From: UBA7960 sp964348755
Lineage (GTDB): Bacteria; Bacteroidota; Bacteroidia; Bacteroidales; UBA7960
Length of the DNA: 31,295 nt
NCBI GenBank assembly: GCA_964348755.1
Contig: CAYGDW010000027.1
Span: 1 to 31,295, forward strand
Reading direction: 5' to 3'
Part shown: positions 25,234 through 31,295 of the stretch, in pieces
Numbering within the stretch: the first letter of the stretch is position 1
Layout: the number at the start of each line of letters is the position of its first letter
Made by a program: the position numbers and the translations under genes
Notes under the pieces: model-generated
Database searches by the model: none
The model's input: only the letters and a program-made list of their open reading frames with translations
What the model was told of the DNA's origin: nothing

Positions 25234-25551
25234 ATGTTGTCATTAATATTTGTCGATTTTATCAACTGGCAGGGGTTGCTTCTGGGGTTGGGTGCTTTTG
25301 CAATGATTGGCATTTTTCATCCGGTGGTTGCCAAAATGGAGTATTTCCTTGGCAGGCAAAGTTGGTATATGCTTTTTTGCCCAGGGCTGGGATGCCTTTT
25401 TGCCTCGTTTTTTTTAGGACCAGCATTTTCTATCGTGCTTGGTTGCCTGGCATTTTCGCTTTTCTGGAGCACCCTCGAAATCTTTATGCAACACCAAAGG
25501 GTATTGAAAGGTAGAGCAAAAAGAAACCCTAAAAGAAATTACAATGCCTGA
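25234..25551 (+). CDS. DUF4491-like small membrane protein, paralog 1 (105 aa)
   Basis: The protein has three hydrophobic segments (about 12-32, 46-64 and 66-84) with the DUF4491 pattern: G-x-x-x-G-x-x-A-F-x-x-I-G-I-F-H-P-V-V-x-K-x-E-Y near the first helix and a charged tail, here HQRVLKGRAKRNPKR. DUF4491 proteins are found mainly in Bacteroidota and have no assigned function. The stop codon lies inside the start of the next gene: they overlap by eight bases (ATGCCTGA), so translation is coupled. It diverges more from the DUF4491 pattern than the gene after it. Confidence 0.82.
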   Translation: MLSLIFVDFINWQGLLLGLGAFAMIGIFHPVVAKMEYFLGRQSWYMLFCPGLGCLFASFFLGPAFSIVLGCLAFSLFWSTLEIFMQHQRVLKGRAKRNPKRNYNA

Positions 25552-25858
25552 AACAAGTTCAATAATTGTATTTGGGTTTAATATCGATGGCCTGATTGCT
25601 GGCTTTGCAACTTTGCTGATAATATGGGCTACAAGGTTGGCCTGTATTAAGGGCGAGTACCACTTCCGGCGCCGGTTCAGGTACGTTTTTCTTGTTGTGG
25701 GCGTGGCCAGTGTTTTAGCGGGCTTGTTTGTGAGTCATCTTTTAATATCGGCAATTCTGTGTATTTTTGGTTTCGCAAACCTTTGGGGTATCCACGAGGT
25801 AATCGGGCAGGAAGAGCGCGTGGCCAAGGGTTGGTACCCGCGCAAACCCAAAAGATAA
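25544..25858 (+). CDS. DUF4491 family small membrane protein, paralog 2 (104 aa)
   Basis: The protein has three predicted membrane segments and the DUF4491 ending W-G-I-H-E-V-I-x-Q-E-E-R-V-x-K-G-W-Y-P-x-x-P-K-R, very typical of the family. The first helix is followed by RLACIKGEYHFRRRF, matching the K-x-E-Y of paralog 1. It overlaps that gene by eight bases and is followed after five bases by a third small membrane-protein gene. Function is unknown; the two copies may form a heteromer, which is inference from coupling. Confidence 0.88.
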   Translation: MPETSSIIVFGFNIDGLIAGFATLLIIWATRLACIKGEYHFRRRFRYVFLVVGVASVLAGLFVSHLLISAILCIFGFANLWGIHEVIGQEERVAKGWYPRKPKR

Positions 25859-25863
25859 TTTTT

Positions 25864-26205
25864 ATGTATCTGATTGGCATATTTGCTTCTCCAATTCCTT
25901 ATCTGGCCATACTTGGTATTTACCTGTGGGGCTTTGCCTGCATCAAGTTTTGGCCTTCAGGTTCCGAAGGCGAATTGCCTGTCGAAGTTAAAAAATCGCA
26001 GCTTGCATCGTTGGTTCAGCCATATCTTTCGCCCGAGATTTGTGTGGCTGTTTATGATTTTGACCAAAGTGAAGCTTTACCCCCAATTGATAACCCTTCC
26101 CTGGCAAGCAGTTTTTCCTTTTATTTCTACCCGAACTTTTATCAATCGCCCTCATGCTTCTTTTGGCCTTCTCAGCCAAAGGTGAGGCCGCCACCTGCCG
26201 GTTAA
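25864..26205 (+). CDS. Hypothetical protein with N-terminal membrane helix (113 aa)
   Basis: I do not recognise a family. The ATG at 25864 lies five bases after the second DUF4491 stop and gives a hydrophobic start (MYLIGIFASPIPYLAILGIYLWGF, helix at about 2-26). A periplasmic or cytoplasmic tail follows, rich in Ser, Pro and aromatic residues and with no clear domain (FYFYPNFYQSPSCFFWPSQPK). The frame is open further upstream inside the DUF4491 gene, but that part is not credible. Position and spacing make it the third gene of a small membrane operon. Confidence 0.65.
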   Translation: MYLIGIFASPIPYLAILGIYLWGFACIKFWPSGSEGELPVEVKKSQLASLVQPYLSPEICVAVYDFDQSEALPPIDNPSLASSFSFYFYPNFYQSPSCFFWPSQPKVRPPPAG

Positions 26206-26323
26206 TTTCAAAACTTCATTTCTATTATATAGTAAGCTTTTTTCTATTCGAAAATGGCTCATTCTGAGCATTGTTCAGAAAAGTGAATTTTGTCTATAAT
26301 TTTTCATTAAACCGGTTCTTATC

Positions 26324-28459
26324 ATGAGTTTACCAAGAAGTTTTACTTTGTCAGGGGTTTTTGTACCCGCTTTAATACTTTTTTTAGCAAATACTGTCAT
26401 TGCGCAAAATGTTTACCCTCGGGCTGATAGCATTCAAATGAGCGAGGTTTCGCTTAGCGAAGTCGAAATTGTGTCAATGCGCGAATCGGGCCGGCTGAGC
26501 CAGCTTCCGCTCAGTGCATCGGTAATTAACAGGGCTGAGGTGCAAGAGCGTCGTATCAGCACCCTCAGGAGTGGCGCTCCCTTTGTTGCCAATGTTTTTA
26601 TGCCCGATTATGGCTCTCGCCTTACTTCTCCGGTTTATATCAGAGGGGTAGGCTCGCGCATCAATGCCCCTTCGGTAGGTTTATATGTTGACAATATTCC
26701 TTATTTCGAAAAATCGGTTTTTGAATTTGACCTGCTCAATGTTGAGCGCATTGAGGTTTTGCGAGGCCCCCAGGGCACCTTGTATGGCCGTAATACAATG
26801 GGCGGTCTTATCAATGTATATAGCCAGTCGCCTTTTGCTTACAAAGGAACCAACCTGTTGCTAACAGGCGGAAACCCAGGGTTTTTAAATGCCGGTGTTT
26901 CGCATTTTCAGCCTGTTACGGGCAATACTGCAGTGGCAATCAGTGCCGGCCTCAAAAGGCACGACGGCTTTTTTAAAAATGAATTTCTTGAAACAAATGC
27001 CGATGCACATCTTTCGGCTGCTGTCAGGATAAGGGCCGCCTGGCAAATAAATTCGGCACTAAAGGCCGAATTTACCACTCATTATGAACACCTCGACCAG
27101 GGAGGCTATCCTTATGCCATTTTCGATGCGCAAACCGCCGCCAGTCTGCCATTAAGTTACAACAGGGCTTCAACTTATAAAAGGCAAATGAGCTCTAATG
27201 GCCTGGTGTTTACATATAACACTCCCCTTATCAAACTTCAATCAGTTTCTGCCTTTCAATATTACGATGATAATCAGTCAATTGATCAGGATTTTACGGT
27301 GGCCGACCTGGCATTTGCCACTCAAGCACAAAGCCAATGGATGGTATCGCAGGAATTTACCGCCCGCTCTCAGTACAAAGGCCCCTATCAGTGGGTAATG
27401 GGGGTTTTTGGGTTCAACCAGAAAGTGAACAACGACCTGGCCATTGACTTTGGAGCCGATGCCGTAAGATTGCGTATGGTGCCTGGCTTGCTTACCCGAT
27501 CGCAAATTTCCGGTTTAAATACTTTTGGGGCAGCCGTATTTCACCAAAGCAGCCTGCAACATTTTGTTATTCGCAACCTTACCATTACGGCAGGCTTGCG
27601 CCTTGATTATGAAACCGCAAACCTCGATTTTAACTCTTCAATCCAGGCTGCCTTTCCGGTGCCACCTCCAAACAGTTTCAACAGCGAGCTCGAATTTTAC
27701 GAATTGGTGCCCCGTTTTGCCATGAGTTATGAAATTAAACCGGGTAGCAGCCTTTACGCTGCAATTGTAAGAGGTTATAAATCCGGTGGGTTCAACACTG
27801 TGTTCGAAACGGAAAAAGAAAGAAGCTTCAGCCCAGAATTTTCGTGGAACTATGAATTTGGCATTAAAGGCAGTTATTTCAAAGACAGGGTAAGCCTGCA
27901 AACCTCCTTATTTTATATCGATTGGAAAAATCAGCAGATATTCCAAATGCTTTCGAGCGGGCAAGGTTCATTGCTCAAAAATGCAGGAGCATCAGTAAGC
28001 AAAGGTTTGGAAATAGACATAAACGCTATAATTGCCAAAGGCCTACAGTTTCAGGGAAGTTATGGTTATACCCATGCCACATTTGTTGAAAATCGCCTCA
28101 ATGCGCAGGTAGATTACTCAGGAAATTTTATACCCTATGTGCCCCGTTATACATTATTTGCTGGCTTAAGGTACCACCATACCACAAATTCCACGATAAT
28201 TGATGCCGTTCGATTTCAAATTGGCTGGCTGGCAGTAGGCGACCACTACTGGAATGAGGCCAACACAAGCTTACAAACGGCTTATGGCACACTTAATGCC
28301 ATGATTGGTTTAGATGCCCGTTATGTCGGGCTCGACTTGTTTGTAAACAACGCCACCTCTACCAACTATCATTCTTTTTTATTTGCAGCCCTTGGCCGCC
28401 AATACATTCAGCAGGGCAAGCCTTTAACATTCGGGCTAACACTGCGCTATTCGTTTTAA
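26324..28459 (+). CDS. TonB-dependent outer-membrane receptor (711 aa)
   Basis: An outer-membrane gated channel that imports a scarce ligand using TonB energy. The signal peptide is 1-27 (hydrophobic core, TVIAQ). A short stretch (MSEVSLSEVEIV, 39-50) is the likely TonB box region. The plug domain runs about 55-170, with YIRGVGSR, LYVDNIPY and ERIEVLRGPQGTLYGRNTMGG. The 22-stranded barrel follows and ends in LTFGLTLRYSF with the terminal aromatic residue. There is no N-terminal carboxypeptidase-like domain and no SusD gene, so it is not a SusC polysaccharide receptor. The next gene starts three bases after its stop, followed by a heme-pathway oxidase. The ligand is therefore inferred to be a porphyrin, heme or iron complex. 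Confidence 0.93.
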   Translation: MSLPRSFTLSGVFVPALILFLANTVIAQNVYPRADSIQMSEVSLSEVEIVSMRESGRLSQLPLSASVINRAEVQERRISTLRSGAPFVANVFMPDYGSRLTSPVYIRGVGSRINAPSVGLYVDNIPYFEKSVFEFDLLNVERIEVLRGPQGTLYGRNTMGGLINVYSQSPFAYKGTNLLLTGGNPGFLNAGVSHFQPVTGNTAVAISAGLKRHDGFFKNEFLETNADAHLSAAVRIRAAWQINSALKAEFTTHYEHLDQGGYPYAIFDAQTAASLPLSYNRASTYKRQMSSNGLVFTYNTPLIKLQSVSAFQYYDDNQSIDQDFTVADLAFATQAQSQWMVSQEFTARSQYKGPYQWVMGVFGFNQKVNNDLAIDFGADAVRLRMVPGLLTRSQISGLNTFGAAVFHQSSLQHFVIRNLTITAGLRLDYETANLDFNSSIQAAFPVPPPNSFNSELEFYELVPRFAMSYEIKPGSSLYAAIVRGYKSGGFNTVFETEKERSFSPEFSWNYEFGIKGSYFKDRVSLQTSLFYIDWKNQQIFQMLSSGQGSLLKNAGASVSKGLEIDINAIIAKGLQFQGSYGYTHATFVENRLNAQVDYSGNFIPYVPRYTLFAGLRYHHTTNSTIIDAVRFQIGWLAVGDHYWNEANTSLQTAYGTLNAMIGLDARYVGLDLFVNNATSTNYHSFLFAALGRQYIQQGKPLTFGLTLRYSF

Positions 28460-28462
28460 TTT

Positions 28463-29686
28463 ATGGCTGACCAAAAAAACGGGAAATTGATTACCCTGCT
28501 ATGCCTTTACATGGCCCAGTCAATTCCAATGAGTTTTTTCTCAACAGTGGTGCCGGTCATAATGCGGCAACAGCATTATTCGCTCGAGGCAATCGGCCTG
28601 ATGCAGCTCATCAAATTGCCTTGGATAATAAAGTTTCTGTGGGCACCCTTGGTTGATAGAACCGGAAGTTCAACCAAGGGTTATCGTCGATGGATATTTT
28701 TCTCCGAGGCATTTTATGCCTTTAGCGTGGCCGCAGTGGCTTTTTTTAGCCTCGAACAGCAGTTTTCTGCTATTATTGTGCTTATGATACTTGCCATTAC
28801 AGCCTCGGCAACCCAGGATATTGCCACCGATGCATGGGCAATACTTACACTAAAAAAGGATGAACGAAGCCTTGGCAACAGTATGCAAAGCATGGGGTCA
28901 TTTTTTGGGGCCATGATAGGAAGCGGTGCATTGCTGGTAGTATATCACTACCTGGGATGGTTGTGGCTTTTGCTGGCTCTGGCAGTTGTAGTTTTGCTGG
29001 CATTGGTGCCATTATTAATATACCGTCCCGTGGCAGTTATCCGCAAAAGACCCCGAAGCAAATCTGTTTCTTTTAAAGACATAGGAAGTTTTTTTACCCA
29101 AAGCGATATTTGGCCTCAGGTGGCCTTGTTGGCAGTGTTTCAGACTTCACTGGTCGGTATTATGACAATGGTAAAGCCACTTATGATAGATGTTGGCTAC
29201 ACATCAAAAGAAGTAGGTTTGATTTCGGGTGTTTTCGGAACAGCATCGGGCGCTTTGTTTGCACTTATGGCAGGCTATTTAATGCGGCGGCTCAGGCGAA
29301 GGCATTCAGCCATGGGCTTTGCAATGCTTAATCTGTTGCCACCATTGTTCTTCTATTTTTTTGGTGCCCACGTTGCCTCGCCTGGCGTAATTTATTCTGG
29401 TGTTGCATTGCTTTGGGGCGCTTATGCAGCCGGAATGGTTTTTCTTTTTACCATTGCTATGGAAAAAGTGCGCCACTGCCGCGAAGGCACCGACTTTACC
29501 ATGCAAATTGTTATTGTACACCTAAGCGGTTTGATTTTTGCGGTGCTGAGCGGAAAAATTGCCGATGCCCTGTCATACAATGGATTGTTTGTTTCAGGAA
29601 TTGCAATGGGCCTGTTGGCACTGCCTGTTGTGTGGCTTCGCTTCCAGAACGAAACCCAGAAATCTCAGGAAAACAATGATCATTAA
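28463..29686 (+). CDS. MFS transporter, AmpG-like (407 aa)
   Basis: A twelve-helix inner-membrane carrier of the major facilitator superfamily. The N-terminal half has FLWAPLVDR in the loop between helices 2 and 3 and SATQDIATDAWAI in the fourth-helix region. Both are typical of the AmpG / acetyl-CoA transporter branch, and the same branch holds siderophore importers of the RhtX/FptX type. A cytoplasmic loop at about 190-215 (RPVAVIRKRPRSKS) separates the halves. It starts three bases after the receptor gene and ends 14 bases before the oxidase gene. Inferred role: moving the receptor's ligand from periplasm to cytoplasm. A muropeptide role is less likely here because no peptidoglycan-recycling gene adjoins. 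Confidence 0.88.
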   Translation: MADQKNGKLITLLCLYMAQSIPMSFFSTVVPVIMRQQHYSLEAIGLMQLIKLPWIIKFLWAPLVDRTGSSTKGYRRWIFFSEAFYAFSVAAVAFFSLEQQFSAIIVLMILAITASATQDIATDAWAILTLKKDERSLGNSMQSMGSFFGAMIGSGALLVVYHYLGWLWLLLALAVVVLLALVPLLIYRPVAVIRKRPRSKSVSFKDIGSFFTQSDIWPQVALLAVFQTSLVGIMTMVKPLMIDVGYTSKEVGLISGVFGTASGALFALMAGYLMRRLRRRHSAMGFAMLNLLPPLFFYFFGAHVASPGVIYSGVALLWGAYAAGMVFLFTIAMEKVRHCREGTDFTMQIVIVHLSGLIFAVLSGKIADALSYNGLFVSGIAMGLLALPVVWLRFQNETQKSQENNDH

Positions 29687-29700
29687 GGTGAATTTTTAAC

Positions 29701-31083
29701 ATGAATGAGAACCCATTAACCTGCCCCGTTGTAATCGTTGGTGCCGGGCTTACCGGAATTACTCTGGCTTTTTATCTGCAAAAAAGGGGGATTGACTTTT
29801 TGCTGGTTGAGCGCCAGGAGCGTCCAGGTGGTGTAATAAGTACGTTTTGCGAAAGCGGATTTACTTATGAAGCCGGGCCCAACACCGGGGTTTTGGGCAA
29901 CCTCGAAATGATGCAGCTTTTTACCGATCTGGAGGGCGAATGCCGACTCGAAGTGGCCAACCCTGAGGCCAAACGCCGGCTTATTTGGAAACAGGGTAGA
30001 TGGCACAGCCTGCCGGCCAGTCTTAAAGAGGCCATTGATACACCTTTGTTTTCGTTTAACGATAAGTTACGCTTTCTTGGTGAGCCTTTCAGGCCAAAAG
30101 GCACTAACCCACTGGAAAGCGTAGCCGACCTTGTAAAGCGCCGCATGGGCGAGAGCTTTTTAGATTATGCAGTCGATCCGTTTATATCAGGTGTTTATGC
30201 TGGGAACCCTCATGAGCTTATAACCCAGTATGCCCTGCCAAAACTTTTCAATCTGGAGCAAACCTACGGTAGTTTTACATTGGGGGCGCTAGCAAAAAAA
30301 TTTATTGAAAAAGGTCCTAAACCCTCTGGTGAAGTGTTTTCGGCTAAAGGTGGTCTCGAAAACCTGATAAATGCGCTGGTAAACAAAATTGGTCGCCATA
30401 GGATTGTATTTGGAGCTAAAAACTGCCAGGTAACTGCAATTCACAACCACTTTAAAGTTTCGGCCCTGAATCCAAACCAAAATATTCAGATAAACAGCCA
30501 GGTGGTGGTTTCTACAGTTGGTTCAAACAACCTGGAAGCATTATTACCCTTTGTCGACACTCAACACCTTAAGGCAATTTTGAACCTTGATTATGCAAAA
30601 GTGGTACAGGTAGTAATGGGTTTCGGCCAATGGAAAGGCATTGGCATAAATGCCTTTGGCGGTCTGGTCCCTTCAAAAGAAAACCGACGCATATTAGGGG
30701 TGCTTTTCACTTCATCGTTTTTATCGGGCAGGGCTCCGGCCGGCGGTGCCCTGCTCAATGTTTTTATGGGCGGGTCAAGGCATCCAGGATTTATTAATTT
30801 ATCTGACAAGGAGATACTTCAATTTACCCGGGAGGAAATATGCGAAATGATGGGGCTGAATGCTTTTAACCCCGATGTGGTAAGAGTGTTTCGCTACCCT
30901 TATGCCATACCCCAATACGGGGCCGGTTCGGCACAGCGTATTGAGGCCATTGGCCAGGTACAGCAACGCCATAGGGGGCTGTTCCTGGCCGGAAACCTGC
31001 ATAGTGGTATAGGTATGGCCGACAGGGTTGCTCAGGCAGTAAGCCTTGCTGAAAAAATTGAAACCTTTTTCAACTTTTCCTGA
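29701..31083 (+). CDS. Protoporphyrinogen oxidase, HemY/HemG type, FAD-dependent (460 aa)
   Basis: This flavoprotein oxidises protoporphyrinogen IX (or coproporphyrinogen III in some lineages) to the porphyrin, a late step of heme synthesis. The FAD dinucleotide motif is VVIVGAGLTGITLAFYL (10-26), followed by ERQERPGGVISTF and EAGPNTG. The central family motifs are FISGVYAGNP and AKGGLENLINAL. The C-terminal FAD segment is LAGNLHSGIGMADRVAQA (about 431-448). The length of 460 aa is normal. It is the third gene of a tight run with the TonB receptor and the MFS carrier, an unusual setting for a biosynthetic enzyme. hemN, hemH or other heme genes are not in the window. Confidence 0.92.
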   Translation: MNENPLTCPVVIVGAGLTGITLAFYLQKRGIDFLLVERQERPGGVISTFCESGFTYEAGPNTGVLGNLEMMQLFTDLEGECRLEVANPEAKRRLIWKQGRWHSLPASLKEAIDTPLFSFNDKLRFLGEPFRPKGTNPLESVADLVKRRMGESFLDYAVDPFISGVYAGNPHELITQYALPKLFNLEQTYGSFTLGALAKKFIEKGPKPSGEVFSAKGGLENLINALVNKIGRHRIVFGAKNCQVTAIHNHFKVSALNPNQNIQINSQVVVSTVGSNNLEALLPFVDTQHLKAILNLDYAKVVQVVMGFGQWKGIGINAFGGLVPSKENRRILGVLFTSSFLSGRAPAGGALLNVFMGGSRHPGFINLSDKEILQFTREEICEMMGLNAFNPDVVRVFRYPYAIPQYGAGSAQRIEAIGQVQQRHRGLFLAGNLHSGIGMADRVAQAVSLAEKIETFFNFS

Positions 31084-31130
31084 AAAAAAGCAAAATACGA
31101 TTTAAAATCACTACTGGCCGACAAAAATTA

Positions 31131-31159
31131 CGTGATTTCCCGCTCCACTTGAAATGACA
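31131..31159 (-). repeat. Repeat unit A, inverted relative to unit B
   Basis: Read on the minus strand from 31159, this 28-29 base unit starts TGTCATTTCAAGTG and ends GGGAAATCAC. It aligns without gaps to unit B at 31243-31270, matching at TGTCATT and at most positions of the 3' end, with scattered differences. Confidence 0.7.
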
Positions 31160-31180
31160 GGGTTTTCAATGATTTTGGCA

Positions 31181-31227
31181 ATTAAGGGGGGTAGGTGGCA
31201 GCGAAGCCGCCACCTACCCCCCTTAAT
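31181..31227. repeat. Perfect 19-bp inverted repeat with nine-base loop
   Basis: The left arm ATTAAGGGGGGTAGGTGGC (31181-31199) is the exact reverse complement of 31209-31227. The loop AGCGAAGCC contains a further GC-GAA-GC. A T run does not follow the arm on the plus strand, so it is more like a palindromic repeat than a simple terminator, though it could slow transcription after the oxidase gene. Confidence 0.93.
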
Positions 31228-31242
31228 AAAAAGCTAACTAAC

Positions 31243-31270
31243 TGTCATTCCGAACGTAGTGAGGAATCTC
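31243..31270 (+). repeat. Repeat unit B (REP-like, TGTCATTCCGAAC...GAGGAATCTC)
   Basis: TGTCATTCCGAACGTAGTGAG followed by GAATCTC resembles an interspersed sequence that I recall in many bacterial genomes, including Bacteroidota, with the general form gtcattccgag...gcgaggaatct. It contains a weak internal symmetry (ATTCC...GGAAT). The window ends 25 bases later, so further units may follow. Confidence 0.72.
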
Positions 31271-31295
31271 ATGCATAAAATTCTATCCTTTTTTA

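Noticed and set aside
26271..26300. TTGTTC-N18-TATAAT before the TonB receptor gene
   Set aside because: It looks like an E. coli sigma-70 promoter, but Bacteroidota use a different consensus; probably chance in AT-rich DNA.

Overview
The window comes from a Bacteroidota chromosome, probably Bacteroidales or a near relative. Several signatures support this. LpxC is fused to FabZ in one protein. A large exported protein ends in a type IX secretion (T9SS) type A sorting domain. The T9SS regulator PorX (receiver plus PglZ-like domain) is present. Two DUF4491 proteins lie in tandem, and a few promoters fit the Bacteroidota TTTG / TAnnTTTG pattern. The content is mostly chromosomal housekeeping and envelope genes. 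I see no phage, integrase, transposase or CRISPR.

Layout. 1-82: 3' part of tRNA-His and its terminator. 279-3896: a very large cytoplasmic GH13 (alpha-amylase family) protein. 4173-7772: a secreted T9SS cargo protein with about eight SprB-like repeats. 7895-9956: cytochrome c maturation genes ccmB, ccmC, a ccmD-like gene and ccmE; the CcmE carries CxxxY instead of HxxxY. 16956 down to 10054 (minus strand): an HD-domain phosphohydrolase, lpxD, lpxC-fabZ, lpxA, a CcmA-like ABC ATPase, efp and a second lpxD-like gene. 17171-20405: porX, tsaE and an alanine dehydrogenase-like gene. 20441-20685: three tandem tRNA-Lys genes (minus strand). 21082-23530: an SDR oxidoreductase, an acidic protein of unknown function and a phosphomannose isomerase. 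25083 down to 23566 (minus strand): a GT2 glycosyltransferase and a glutathione peroxidase gene broken by one in-frame TAG. 25234-26205: three small membrane-protein genes, two of them DUF4491 paralogs that overlap. 26324-31083: a tight TonB-dependent receptor / AmpG-like MFS / protoporphyrinogen oxidase operon. 31131-31270: a composite palindromic repeat.

How the genes fit together. The minus-strand lpx cluster supplies the first steps of lipid A synthesis. porX is divergent from it and regulates the secretion system that would export the 4173-7772 protein. ccmBCDE and the ATPase in the lpx operon together would make a heme-handling Ccm module, with CcmF and any thioreduction proteins elsewhere. 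The last operon links outer-membrane import, inner-membrane import and a late heme-synthesis enzyme, so I infer porphyrin or iron-complex salvage. The points most worth a second look are the CxxxY CcmE with its displaced ATPase, the porphyrin-type operon, the amber-interrupted peroxidase, the alanine dehydrogenase-like enzyme without its catalytic His, and the palindromic element at the right edge.
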